From Embleya hyalina (lineage in GTDB: Bacteria; Actinomycetota; Actinomycetes; Streptomycetales; Streptomycetaceae): a stretch of DNA of 64,000 bases. The translations under genes were made by a program, and so were the position numbers. Shown piece by piece: positions 8,996-17,979 of the stretch (within the stretch, counting starts at the first letter, position 1; the number at the start of each line of letters is the position of its first letter). The stretch is taken from contig NZ_BIFH01000027.1 of NCBI RefSeq assembly GCF_003967355.1, forward strand, positions 186,001-250,000. The letters run 5' to 3'. The notes under the pieces were generated by a model. The model was not told the DNA's origin and did no database searches. It worked only from the letters and a program-made list of their open reading frames with translations.

Positions 8996-9220
8996 CTCGG
9001 CCTCATCCTCCTCGTCGGCACACTCATCGTAGAGGTGAGGCTTCTCGGGCCGTTGGTCAGGGACGACCTCTACATGTCTTGAGACTCCCGGACCCCGTCT
9101 CGGGTTGCCTCCTCGCAAGATCCGAAAAGGAATCCGAGACCGGCGTATCGGGAGCATTACCCCCGTTTCGCCGAGGGTCACACCCTCACTCGCCCCATGG
9201 TGGTGCATCCCACACCGTTC

Positions 9221-9255
9221 CGCCCGCCGAATTCCCGGTGGGAATCCGGCGGGCG
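9221..9255 (-). terminator. Hairpin downstream of murJ
   Basis: Sixteen-bp inverted repeat (9221-9236 with 9240-9255) with one G-T mismatch and a 3-base loop, 29 bases past the murJ stop. It may limit read-through into the pseudokinase gene. The rest of the gap (8996-9220) shows no conserved feature I can name. Confidence 0.6.
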
Positions 9256-9283
9256 GGGTCGTACGGTCGTCCGCGCGAGCCGC

Positions 9284-11926
9284 TCAGCGGCCGAGTCGGC
9301 CCTTGATCATCCCGGTCATCGCGCTCATCTCCTCGACGCGCATGCGGTTCGCCGCGATGAAGAACACCACGAACATGGTCACGATCCCGGCGCCCACCGC
9401 GATCGCCGAGCCGCCCATGGCCGAGCCGAAGTGGCCGGTGCACAACCGGGCCACGAAGAACGCCGCGGCGCCGCCGATCCCGGCGGCGATCAGCAACCGG
9501 GTGTAGGTCCGGGTCACCCGGCGGCCGTCCAGGTCGCCGAGCCGCTTCTTCAGCCGTTGCGCGGCCAGCAGCACGCCGACGAGGTAGGCGAGGCTGTAGC
9601 CGCCCGCGATGCCGACACCGGCCCACTTGGTGGGCAGCGCGACATAGGCCAGGCCCGCGAAGGCCGCCTGGGCGCCCGCGATCCACACGGTGTTCAGGAA
9701 CGGTGTTCGGGTGTCCTCGTACACGTAGAACCCGCGCAGCAGCACGTACTGCGCCGAGTACGGGATCAGGCCCAGGCCGAGCGCCATCAGCATGTAGCCG
9801 ATCCAGTGCGCGCTCTGCTCGCCGGTGGGCGCGAAGATGAAGCCGCCGATGTCCCGGCCGAGGGCCACGAAGATCACCGCGCACGGGATCATCGCCACCG
9901 CCGACAGGCGCAACCCGGAAGAGATGTCGCCGCGCACGCTGGCCTCGTCGCCGTCGGCGGCGGCGCGACTCATCCGGGGCAACATCGCGGTCATCACCGA
10001 CACGGTGATCACCGCCTGGGGCAGCTGCCAGATCAACAGCGCGCTGCTGTAGGCGGTGAAGCCGACGCCGAACTGGATGTTCTGGTCCCGTGCGTCGACG
10101 TCGATCGCGGTGGCGAGCTGGGTCACCACCAGGTAGCCGGCCTGGTTGGCCAGCACGAACAGGAACGTCCACTTGGCCAGCCCGAGCGCCTTGCCCATCC
10201 CCGAGCCGCGCCAGTCGAAGCGCGGCCGGAAGCGGAACCGGGCCGACTTGAGGTACGGGATCATCGCCATCGACTGCACGACCATGCCGAGCAGCGTGCC
10301 CAGACCCAGCAGCCGGATCTCGTCCGGGGTGATGGTGTCCGAGTTCTGCCCGGTGTTCTTCTGGGTGCCGGCCACCCAGATGTACAGGCCGAACGTCGCG
10401 ATGATGACGATGTTGTTCAGGACCGGGGTCCACATCATCGGGCCGTAGCGCTCGCGCGCGTTGAGGATCTGCCCGAACAGCACGTGCAGACCCATGAAGA
10501 AGATGATCGGCAGGCAGTAGCGCGCGAAGGTGATCGCGAGCTCGTAGTCCTGATGATGTTTGGCCAGCGAGTTCGCGAACGCCCGGATCAGCAGCGGCGC
10601 GCCGAACCAGGCCAGCATCACCAACCCCGCCAGCACCGTCATCACCAGCGTGAGCAGGCGGTTCGCGTACGCTTCGCCGCCGTCGTCGTCCTGGCGCATG
10701 GCCCGCACCAGTTGCGGTACGAACACCGCGTTCAGCGCGCCGCCGCCGACCAGGATGTACAACAGCGTCGGCATCGTGTTGGCGACGTTGTAGGTGTTCG
10801 CCAGGATCGCGGTGCCCAGCGCCGCCGCGGCGACCAGGTTGCGCACGAAGCCGGTCATCCGGGACACGATCGTGCCCGCCGCCATCACGGCGGAGGACCG
10901 CATTATCCCGCCGAGCTTGCTGCCCTTCCTGCCGCCGCCGCCGACCGGGATGCCGGCCATGCGCTCCTCGGCACCCGAGCCGGGCATCCGATAGACGGGC
11001 GACGTGGACGGATTCACCGGTACCGGCGGGGCGTCGAGGACGGCGCTCGCCGACATCGACGCGGCGGCGGCCTCGGCCCGGTGCTGGGTCTCGTAGCGCT
11101 GGTACGCCTCGGTGTACGAGGGCATGCCCGCGATGTCGCCGGCGAGGCCGAGGTTGATGCCGGTCAGCGTCTGGTCCATCAGCCAGCCGCCGGGGCGGTC
11201 GTAGTCGCCCCAGCCGCCCTGGCCCTGCTGCGGGCTCGGCTGCTGCGGGACGTACGACTGCTGTTGGTACGACTGCTGCTGCTGGTGCTGCTGCGGCTGT
11301 GGCTGCTGCGGTTGCTGCGCGTAGTTCTGCGCCTGCGGCTGCTGCAGGTACGGGTCGCCGGAGCCGTATCCGCCGTTGTCGCCGTACTGCTGCGGCGCGC
11401 CGGACGGGTCGTAGTGCCGCGAGGGGTCGTACTGCCGGGAAGGGTCGTACGGCGGCGCCGGTTCGGGGGTGAAGATCTCGTCCACGCCCACGTACGGGTC
11501 GTTGCCGGGCGGGTCGCTCAACTCGTCCCGGAACCACGCCCCGCCGTCCTGTGCGGGCTGCTGCTGTTGCTGCTGCTGCCCGTACGGGTCGTAGCCGCCG
11601 CCCGACTGCGCGCCGTAGGGATCCCCGTAGGCCGGTTCGGGGCCCGCGCCGTAGCCGCCCTGGCTCGAATAGCCCTGCTGCGGGTACTCGGGCTCGCCGT
11701 ATCCCGGGTGCGCGTTGGGGTCGGGATAGCCCTGCTCCCCGGGGCGCGCGTACGGATCGGGCGGCTGCGCGGCGTAGGGATCGGCCGGCTGCCCGTACGG
11801 ATCGACGTACTGCTGCAGGTATGGGTCGGCGGGCGGCCGACCCCGGTAGGGATCGTCGTGCGCGCCGTCGTCCGGCTCGGCGGAGCCGCCGGTGTACGGC
11901 TGACGTTCGTCGCTCCGGTCGCTCAT
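9284..11926 (-). CDS. murJ: MurJ lipid II flippase with long Gln/Tyr/Pro-rich N-terminal extension
   Basis: An 880-aa protein. Residues about 338-880 form the MurJ/MviN membrane core of about 14 helices, starting GGIMRSSAVMAAGTIVSRM and including FVRNLVAAAALG. It flips lipid II across the membrane for peptidoglycan synthesis. Residues 1-337 are a cytoplasmic low-complexity region made of DPY repeats and Gln runs, then a semi-ordered stretch. The core is normally about 510-550 aa, so the extension is the unusual part; long disordered N-termini do occur in actinobacterial MurJ. The gene follows the DUF6049 gene by 52 bases and precedes the pseudokinase. Confidence 0.94.
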   Translation of the reverse strand: MSDRSDERQPYTGGSAEPDDGAHDDPYRGRPPADPYLQQYVDPYGQPADPYAAQPPDPYARPGEQGYPDPNAHPGYGEPEYPQQGYSSQGGYGAGPEPAYGDPYGAQSGGGYDPYGQQQQQQQPAQDGGAWFRDELSDPPGNDPYVGVDEIFTPEPAPPYDPSRQYDPSRHYDPSGAPQQYGDNGGYGSGDPYLQQPQAQNYAQQPQQPQPQQHQQQQSYQQQSYVPQQPSPQQGQGGWGDYDRPGGWLMDQTLTGINLGLAGDIAGMPSYTEAYQRYETQHRAEAAAASMSASAVLDAPPVPVNPSTSPVYRMPGSGAEERMAGIPVGGGGRKGSKLGGIMRSSAVMAAGTIVSRMTGFVRNLVAAAALGTAILANTYNVANTMPTLLYILVGGGALNAVFVPQLVRAMRQDDDGGEAYANRLLTLVMTVLAGLVMLAWFGAPLLIRAFANSLAKHHQDYELAITFARYCLPIIFFMGLHVLFGQILNARERYGPMMWTPVLNNIVIIATFGLYIWVAGTQKNTGQNSDTITPDEIRLLGLGTLLGMVVQSMAMIPYLKSARFRFRPRFDWRGSGMGKALGLAKWTFLFVLANQAGYLVVTQLATAIDVDARDQNIQFGVGFTAYSSALLIWQLPQAVITVSVMTAMLPRMSRAAADGDEASVRGDISSGLRLSAVAMIPCAVIFVALGRDIGGFIFAPTGEQSAHWIGYMLMALGLGLIPYSAQYVLLRGFYVYEDTRTPFLNTVWIAGAQAAFAGLAYVALPTKWAGVGIAGGYSLAYLVGVLLAAQRLKKRLGDLDGRRVTRTYTRLLIAAGIGGAAAFFVARLCTGHFGSAMGGSAIAVGAGIVTMFVVFFIAANRMRVEEMSAMTGMIKGRLGR

Positions 11927-11978
11927 GCGGGCGGGCCCTCGTCTTCTCGGTCAGGTTGAGTGTCCGGTGCCCACTTTC

Positions 11979-14399
11979 TCATTCGGGGCGGTCGGTCGTG
12001 GATCCCAACGGTGTGTGTCCGTGCGGGTCGGCCGGATCGGGCGGTCGGTTCCCGCCGGCGTGCGGGTGCGTCGCACGCGCCGGCGACCACCCCGATATCG
12101 GCCGGATCCGGTCCCCGGCGGCGTCGTCCGGGGGATCGGATTCCGCCGGCGGGTCGACGTCGTCCTCACCATCCTCGCCGTGCGCGTCCCGGGCAAGGGC
12201 CGCCTCCCGGCGCTTGCGCAGGAACGCGCGAAGCGAGAAGACCGCGAGCAGGAAGGCGAGGCCGCCGATGATCCAGCGGGTCAGCGCGTCGATCGTGGTG
12301 GTGTTCACGAAGAACGACTGCGCCGGATTCACCGCCCGCCCGTCCGGGGTGAGCAGCGCCACGTCGACCATGACCTTGCCGTTCGCGGCCGATTTCGCCG
12401 AGATCGGCACCTCCAGCCGGCGGCCGTCGGGCACCGTCACGGTGGCCGGGTCGCCCAGCTTGAGCCGGTTGGGCTGGTGCGAGGTGACGACCACCCGCAC
12501 GTTGATCGGCTGCTGGAGGTTGTTCACGACGGTGACCGGGATGTTGCCCTCGTCGCCGGACAGGGTCACCCCGGTTCTGCGGATGATGTAGACGAGCGAT
12601 TCCAGCTCGCGCAGTCCCCGGGTCACGCCCAGCCGGTAGCGGTCCGCCCCCTGCGTGTCGCCGCGCCACGCGGTGGACAACATGCGCAGGAGCGCGGGGT
12701 TGAACGGGCCGGTCACCCGCTCGGGCCGGGTCAGGATCGAGGCGAAGGTCTGCATCGACCCGGCCAGGTTGTCGGTCTCCGCCAGGTATTGCGCGCTCGG
12801 CTCGGAGGCGCGGACGTTCTTGGGGTAGGCGGCCGCCTTGCGTGCGGGCAACGGGGCGGGCTCGGCGGCCAACTCGGTCAGGCCGGTCGGTTGCGCCCAC
12901 TCGGCCGACGCGGCCATCACGTCGCGCAGCACGCCCGCCAGCGCGGTGTCCATCAGCCGCGGCGGGGCGATCAGCACGCTGCGGGTGGGCTTGAGCGTGG
13001 GCTCCTGCAGCACGATGGTCAGGAACTCGGCGAGCAACTGCTGGGTGGTCAGCACCGCCTGGCCCGGCGCCCTGGTGTCCGCGGCCAGCAGCGTGTCGAT
13101 GTCCGGGTCGGTGACCAGCGCGGTGCCCTTGTCGGCGCCCGGCAGGGACGCGGTGGCCAGCGGTGTGACGTTGAGGTCCTTGGTCGGCGGCAGGCTCGCG
13201 CCGGCGGTGATCACCGTGCCGGCCCCGCTGCCGCCGGCCAACGAGACGATCGACGGGTCCAGCGCGCCGGAGACGGGCCAGGCGACGTCGGCGCGCGCGG
13301 GCCTGCCCAGGACGCGCTGGAAGACGGCGGCGGATTCGAGCTGGGCCTCGGCCAGCTGCGGGCGCAGGTCCGCCTTGCTGGCGTCGAGCGAGTGCGCCAC
13401 GGCGGCGATGTCGGTGTCGCCGTACGGGAGGCCGATCACGGGCTGGGGGCCGATGGCGCCCTTGAGCCGGTCCAGCCATCCCGCGGCGGTCTGGCCGCCG
13501 CCGCCGGCCAGGGTGTTCGAGATCTGGTTCGGCGTCGCCTTGGCCGTGTCCTCCTCGGGCGGCGGCTTGCCGTCCTTGGTCTTCCTCGGCTTGCCCGGCT
13601 CCAGGCTGCCGGGCGGCGCGACCCGGTAGCCGCCGGCCATCTCGGCGGCGGAGTCGAGCAGTTCGGGGTCGATCGCCCAGTCGACCTTCATCCCGCCGCC
13701 GATGGCCATCAGTTCGTACAACCGCCCGCCCGGGGCGAACAGCGCGGCCAGCTCGTCGTCGCGAAACACCGGCGTCTGGCCCTCGTCGCCCAGCGTGGTG
13801 CCGTCGCGGTGCGGCCGGTCGACCAGCGGCCAGACCATGCCGACCCGCAGTTTCGGTACGTTCTTCAGGCCGTTCTTGCCGACCCACGGCAGGAAGGTGC
13901 GGGTGGAGCCGACGACCCGGCCGCCGACCCGCGCCTCGATCGCGAGCGGGTACGCGCCGGCCTCGCCCAGGTTGAGCGCGTCGGCGCGAATGCCGAACGA
14001 CCACGGCCGGCCCGGTCCCGAGGGCGGCACACTCACGGTCACCGGCTTGACCTCGCGCACCAGGGAGCCGTTCGACTGGCCCTCCTCGGGCGAGGAGATG
14101 CCGCTGCGGAAGAGCGGTTCCGAGGTGCGCATCCGCACCGCCAGCTCCACCGCGTCGAGCGGCTTGGAGCCGTTGCCCAGGACCTGGCCCTCGATGGTGA
14201 TGGTGCCGCCGGGCTTGGCGATCGGGGTCATCTTGGTGATCAGGATTTGCACCCCGTCGCCGTCGGCGGCGCGTACGACGGTCGGCGGCAGCGCCCCGAG
14301 CAGCGTGACGGCGAGCAGCAGGGCCGACAGCAGCACACCGGCCACTCGGCCGCGTCGCGGCGGTATCCCGGTCTCGGAGCGGATCCGGCGATGGCTCAC
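11979..14399 (-). CDS. Large secreted/membrane-anchored DUF6049 family protein
   Basis: An 806-aa protein with a signal peptide (basic N-region, hydrophobic core about 19-40, cleavage near VVRAADG), a long extracellular region and a C-terminal helix ([15 protein letters not shown]) followed by a basic/acidic cytoplasmic tail. The extracellular part alternates beta-rich segments with a region resembling glycoside-hydrolase-like or deacetylase-like folds ([26 protein letters not shown]). The function is unknown; the conserved place between the NUDIX gene and murJ suggests an envelope role. The GTG start overlaps the NUDIX stop (GTGA), and the signal peptide begins there, which supports this start. 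Confidence 0.8.
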   Translation of the reverse strand: MSHRRIRSETGIPPRRGRVAGVLLSALLLAVTLLGALPPTVVRAADGDGVQILITKMTPIAKPGGTITIEGQVLGNGSKPLDAVELAVRMRTSEPLFRSGISSPEEGQSNGSLVREVKPVTVSVPPSGPGRPWSFGIRADALNLGEAGAYPLAIEARVGGRVVGSTRTFLPWVGKNGLKNVPKLRVGMVWPLVDRPHRDGTTLGDEGQTPVFRDDELAALFAPGGRLYELMAIGGGMKVDWAIDPELLDSAAEMAGGYRVAPPGSLEPGKPRKTKDGKPPPEEDTAKATPNQISNTLAGGGGQTAAGWLDRLKGAIGPQPVIGLPYGDTDIAAVAHSLDASKADLRPQLAEAQLESAAVFQRVLGRPARADVAWPVSGALDPSIVSLAGGSGAGTVITAGASLPPTKDLNVTPLATASLPGADKGTALVTDPDIDTLLAADTRAPGQAVLTTQQLLAEFLTIVLQEPTLKPTRSVLIAPPRLMDTALAGVLRDVMAASAEWAQPTGLTELAAEPAPLPARKAAAYPKNVRASEPSAQYLAETDNLAGSMQTFASILTRPERVTGPFNPALLRMLSTAWRGDTQGADRYRLGVTRGLRELESLVYIIRRTGVTLSGDEGNIPVTVVNNLQQPINVRVVVTSHQPNRLKLGDPATVTVPDGRRLEVPISAKSAANGKVMVDVALLTPDGRAVNPAQSFFVNTTTIDALTRWIIGGLAFLLAVFSLRAFLRKRREAALARDAHGEDGEDDVDPPAESDPPDDAAGDRIRPISGWSPARATHPHAGGNRPPDPADPHGHTPLGSTTDRPE

Positions 14400-14857
14400 G
14401 CGCTGTCCGCCAACAGCTCCGGGGCGAGTGTCGCCAACCGTCGTTCGTCGGGGTAGGCGAGGCGCGCGGTGAGCGCGCCGAGCGGAACCCAAGCCACCGC
14501 TTCGACCTCGATGTCGTCGTCCGACAGATCCCCGCCCGCCGCCTCCATGAGGTAGTGGTGGACGGTCTTGTGCACCCGCCGGTCCGGCGCGGTGAACCAA
14601 TAGTCGATCACGCCGAGCGGAGCCAGCACCCGACCCACGATGCCGGTCTCCTCCTCGACCTCGCGCAGCGCGGCGTCCACCACGCTCTCGCCGTCCTCGA
14701 TGTGCCCCTTGGGCAGCGACCACAGCAGCCGGCCGCGTCGGTCCCGGCGGGCGATCAACGCCGCGCGCAACGTGAGCCGATCGATCACCAGACCGCCCGC
14801 CGAGGTCTCCTCGACCACCTGCAGCCGACGGCGCGGCGGCGTGGTCTCGGAAGGCAT
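14396..14857 (-). CDS. NUDIX hydrolase
   Basis: A 153-aa protein with a complete Nudix box: GHIEDGE, seven residues, then REVEEETGI (about 51-73), as needed to hydrolyse nucleoside diphosphate-X compounds. The substrate is unknown. The preceding LLWSLPKG is typical of the MutT-like family found beside pcnA and murJ in actinobacteria. It is translationally coupled to the DUF6049 gene and divergent from pcnA across 129 bases. Confidence 0.9.
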   Translation of the reverse strand: MPSETTPPRRRLQVVEETSAGGLVIDRLTLRAALIARRDRRGRLLWSLPKGHIEDGESVVDAALREVEEETGIVGRVLAPLGVIDYWFTAPDRRVHKTVHHYLMEAAGGDLSDDDIEVEAVAWVPLGALTARLAYPDERRLATLAPELLADSA

Positions 14858-14972
14858 CCGCCAAGCTTAGTGCGACATGCGCCACGCCATCACGCCATGA
14901 TCACGCCGGCACGCCGACCGCGCGCGAGGGCGGCCCCGGCATAATGCGCGCGAGAGCCGCGGCCTCGACCCG

Positions 14973-14987
14973 TAACCTTGTCTCCCG
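14973..14987 (+). promoter_or_regulatory. -10 element of a leaderless pcnA transcript
   Basis: TAACCT (14973-14978) ends 8 bases before the GTG at 14987, so transcription should begin at or near the start codon. No ribosome-binding site is visible, which fits a leaderless mRNA. Confidence 0.55.
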
Positions 14988-16474
14988 TGCCGAACGCCAA
15001 GAACACACCCCTCCCGGACGACTCGCCGGCCGGCGGCGAGCTGAGCGCCGTCCAGCGCCGCGCCGTCACCGAACTGTTGCGCGTCGCCCCCGTCGCCGAC
15101 GACCTCGCCCGCCGCTTCGAAGCGGCCGGGCACACGCTCGCGCTGGTCGGCGGCTCGGTGCGGGACGCGCTGCTCGGCCGGTTGGGCAACGACCTCGACT
15201 TCACCACCGACGCGCGCCCCGAACAGGTGCTGGCGATCGTGCGCCCCTGGGCGGACGCGGTGTGGGACGTGGGCATCGCGTTCGGCACGGTCGGCTGCCG
15301 CAAGCGGCTCGCCGGTTCGCCCGACTACCAGATCGAGATCACCACCTACCGCTCCGAGGCGTACGACCGCACCTCGCGCAAGCCGGAGGTCTCCTACGGC
15401 GACTCGATCGAGGACGACCTGGTCCGGCGCGACTTCACGGTCAACGCGATGGCGGTCGCGCTGCCGGGGATCACGTTCGTGGACCCGCACGGCGGGTTGG
15501 CCGACCTGGCCGCGCGCGTGTTGCGCACCCCGGGTACGCCCGAGGCGTCCTTCGGCGACGATCCGCTGCGGATGATGCGGGCCGCGCGCTTCGCCGCGCA
15601 GCTCGACTTCGAGGTCGCGCCCGAGGTGGTCGCGGCGATGACGGACATGGCCGAGCGGATCGAGATCGTCTCCGCCGAGCGGGTCCGCGACGAGCTGAAC
15701 AAGCTGATCGTGTCCGACCACCCGCGCAAGGGCCTGGAGCTGCTGGTCACCACCGGCCTGGCCGAGCACGTGCTGCCCGAGCTTCCGACGTTGCGCCTGG
15801 AGGTGGACGAGCACCACCGGCACAAGGACGTGTACGAGCACACGCTGATCGTGCTCGAACAGGCGATGGCGCTGGAGCCGCCGGGCGAGCCGGACCTGGT
15901 GCTGCGCCTCGCCGCGCTCCTTCACGACATCGGCAAGCCGCGCACCCGGCGCTTCGAGGCGGACGGCCGGGTCTCGTTCCACCATCACGAGATGGTCGGC
16001 GCGCACATGTCCCGCAAGCGGCTCAAGGCGTTGAAGTATCCGAAGGACGTCACCGACGACATCACCCGCCTGGTCGAGCTGCACCTGCGCTTCCACGGCT
16101 ACGGCACGGGCGAGTGGACCGACTCGGCGGTGCGCCGCTACGTGCGCGACGCGGGCCCGCTGCTCGATCGGCTGCACAAGCTGACCCGCTCGGACTGCAC
16201 CACGCGCAACAAGCGCAAGGCGGCCACGCTGGCCCGGGCCTACGACTCGCTGGAGGAGCGGATCGCGCAGCTCGCCGAGCAGGAGGAGCTGGACTCGATC
16301 CGCCCGGACCTGGACGGCAACGAGATCATGAAGCTCCTGGAGGTGCCGCCGGGCCCGCTGGTGGGCAGGGCCTACCGGCACATGCTGGAGCTGCGCCTCG
16401 AAAACGGCCCGATGGACCACGAGACGGCCGTCGCCGCGCTGCGCGAGTGGTGGACGGCGAACACGCCAGCCTGA
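14987..16474 (+). CDS. pcnA: CCA tRNA nucleotidyltransferase / poly(A) polymerase family
   Basis: A 495-aa enzyme that adds or repairs the CCA end of tRNA (class II) or polyadenylates RNA. The nucleotidyltransferase head shows GGSVRD (about 55-60) with the metal-binding DLDFTT (69-74). RRDFTVNAMA follows near 148. A C-terminal HD phosphohydrolase-type domain carries LLHDIGKPRTRR (HD at about 313-314) and the HHHEMVGAHMS stretch. I chose GTG 14987 (VPNAKN) over the TTG at 14978 because of the -10 spacing. Confidence 0.93.
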   Translation: MPNAKNTPLPDDSPAGGELSAVQRRAVTELLRVAPVADDLARRFEAAGHTLALVGGSVRDALLGRLGNDLDFTTDARPEQVLAIVRPWADAVWDVGIAFGTVGCRKRLAGSPDYQIEITTYRSEAYDRTSRKPEVSYGDSIEDDLVRRDFTVNAMAVALPGITFVDPHGGLADLAARVLRTPGTPEASFGDDPLRMMRAARFAAQLDFEVAPEVVAAMTDMAERIEIVSAERVRDELNKLIVSDHPRKGLELLVTTGLAEHVLPELPTLRLEVDEHHRHKDVYEHTLIVLEQAMALEPPGEPDLVLRLAALLHDIGKPRTRRFEADGRVSFHHHEMVGAHMSRKRLKALKYPKDVTDDITRLVELHLRFHGYGTGEWTDSAVRRYVRDAGPLLDRLHKLTRSDCTTRNKRKAATLARAYDSLEERIAQLAEQEELDSIRPDLDGNEIMKLLEVPPGPLVGRAYRHMLELRLENGPMDHETAVAALREWWTANTPA

Positions 16475-16481
16475 GCACGCA

Positions 16482-16515
16482 CGAAGCCCGCCGGTGGGAC
16501 AGCCGGCGGGCTTCG
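16482..16515. terminator. Bidirectional terminator between pcnA and LppU-like gene
   Basis: Perfect 13-bp stem (16482-16494 with 16503-16515) with an 8-base loop, in the short gap between two convergent genes. Confidence 0.8.
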
Positions 16516-16537
16516 GTGTCGTACGGGTCCGGGGCGC

Positions 16538-17200
16538 CTACTCGAACTTGGCGCCCTTTTCCTCGAGTTCCTTCTTGGTGGCCTGGAAGTCCGCCTCGGT
16601 GGCGCTCATCGTCGAGATCGGGTCCAGCGCCTTGACGTCGGACAGCGTCGTCTTCGAGGTGAAGGCCATGCAGACCACGCCCTTCTTGGAGCCGGTCCAG
16701 TAGAAGGTCGCGAAGTAGCCCGAGCTGTCCGGGAGACCCTCGCACTTGCTCTTGTCCGAGCTGCCGTCGACCTTCTTGAGGACCTTCCACTTGGCGTCGG
16801 GCGAGTCGCACTTGGCGATCTTCGGCATCTTGGACTTGCCGATGCCGCCCTCGATGCGTTCGAGGCAGTCACCCGCCTTGGCGCTGGTGGCGTCGTCCTT
16901 CTTGAACGCGTTGAGCGCGACCGCGGCGACGATGCCCAGCACGATGAGCACACCGATCGGGATCAGGATCTTCTTGAGCTTGCTCTTGCGCGGCGGGGGC
17001 GGCGGCGGGCCGCCGTAGAAGCCCGGCTGGCCGGCGGGCGGGTATCCGCCCGGCTGACCGGGCTGCTGCCCCCAACCCTGCTGCGGCTGGCCCGGCTGCT
17101 GCTGCCACCCGCCCTGCGGCTGCGGCTGACCGGGCTGCTGGTTCCAGCCCTGGTTCGGCTGCTGCGGGCCGTTGGGGTCGGGCGGGAAGGGATTGGACAT
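16538..17200 (-). CDS. LppU/SCO3897-like single-pass membrane protein 1
   Basis: A 220-aa protein. The cytoplasmic N-terminus is a Pro/Gln/Gly-rich repeat region with QQPGQP units (1-70). One transmembrane helix lies at about 75-96. The extracellular domain has four cysteines in the family pattern: Cys112 (AGDC), Cys131, Cys153 and Cys177 (VVC), likely two disulfides. The function is unknown. A paralogue of the same layout is next upstream. In the spacer upstream there is a 12-bp palindrome GTCCGGCCGGAC at 17252-17263. Confidence 0.75.
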   Translation of the reverse strand: MSNPFPPDPNGPQQPNQGWNQQPGQPQPQGGWQQQPGQPQQGWGQQPGQPGGYPPAGQPGFYGGPPPPPPRKSKLKKILIPIGVLIVLGIVAAVALNAFKKDDATSAKAGDCLERIEGGIGKSKMPKIAKCDSPDAKWKVLKKVDGSSDKSKCEGLPDSSGYFATFYWTGSKKGVVCMAFTSKTTLSDVKALDPISTMSATEADFQATKKELEEKGAKFE

Positions 17201-17345
17201 GGGGGCGATCTCCGTTGCAGGGGACTGGTGAGACAGTCCGGAACACTAGGGGTCCGGCCGGACAACGCGCAGCGGGGATTCCCCTTACACCGGTCGAATG
17301 TGAGCGGAATAACGGGCAAAAAACGCTATTCGTGGGTGTCGCGGA

Positions 17346-17846
17346 TTACTTTCGTGCCGCGAGACACAGCACGAAGCGGTCTTTCGCGGAATCCGAGACC
17401 AGCGGGATCGGGTCGCCCGGCAGCGAATCGCAGACGTCGGTGTTCGTTGTGCCCTGGACCCGTTCGACCACGATGAAGCGGGCCCGCGGGTCCTCGCACG
17501 GGACCGGGTCCGCGTCGATGCTCGTCTTGTCGCGCAGGCAGTCGCCCTCGTGGACGCGGACCCCGTCGCCGTCGTCCTTGTGCACGTACCACCAGCCCCC
17601 GGCCGCCGTCCCGCCGCCGATCAGCAGCACGGCCAGGGTCGCGATCAGCACCGCACGGCCGCGCCGCGGACGCTCCGCCGCCCGCCGGCTCGCGCGCCCG
17701 TCGACCCGCGGCCGGCGGGCCGGCGGGACGTGCGGGGCGGCCGGCTCGCGGGCGGCGAGGTCGTGCCCGTGCGGCGGAGTGTTCTCGGTCCATGCCGGTC
17801 TGTACGGCAAAGGATTGTTTTCACCCGGACCGGCGTCGTTGGACAT
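17346..17846 (-). CDS. LppU/SCO3897-like single-pass membrane protein 2
   Basis: A 166-aa protein with the same plan as the next gene downstream: Pro/Arg-rich cytoplasmic N-terminus, one helix (about 65-88), then a short outer domain with four cysteines (Cys103 in EGDC, Cys117, Cys139, Cys161 in VLC). The matching cysteine order marks it as a diverged tandem duplicate. The ATG at 17846 has GGAG upstream. The function is unknown. Confidence 0.7.
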   Translation of the reverse strand: MSNDAGPGENNPLPYRPAWTENTPPHGHDLAAREPAAPHVPPARRPRVDGRASRRAAERPRRGRAVLIATLAVLLIGGGTAAGGWWYVHKDDGDGVRVHEGDCLRDKTSIDADPVPCEDPRARFIVVERVQGTTNTDVCDSLPGDPIPLVSDSAKDRFVLCLAARK

Positions 17847-17979
17847 GGAGTATCTCCACAGGTGCCGAAAATCGCTGGATGTGCAGATTAGAACTTCGGC
17901 CTCGTCATTGCACTACCCACGGGTAATTTCTTGGAGATGCGCGGTGGATCAAATGCCTCGCCCGGTTATGAAAGGGGCA

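Noticed and set aside
8996-9208. Extended N-terminus of the pseudokinase
   Set aside because: Third-position GC drops and the residues are Arg-rich then acidic without pattern; GAGGAGG supports the GTG at 8995.
11163-11862. Gln/DPY-coding repeats in murJ as a DNA repeat array
   Set aside because: Units vary at DNA level and keep the reading frame; this is low-complexity coding sequence.
17257-17282. SigR-like GGGAAT...GTT on the minus strand upstream of the LppU-like gene
   Set aside because: The spacer is only 11 bases, far from the required 18.
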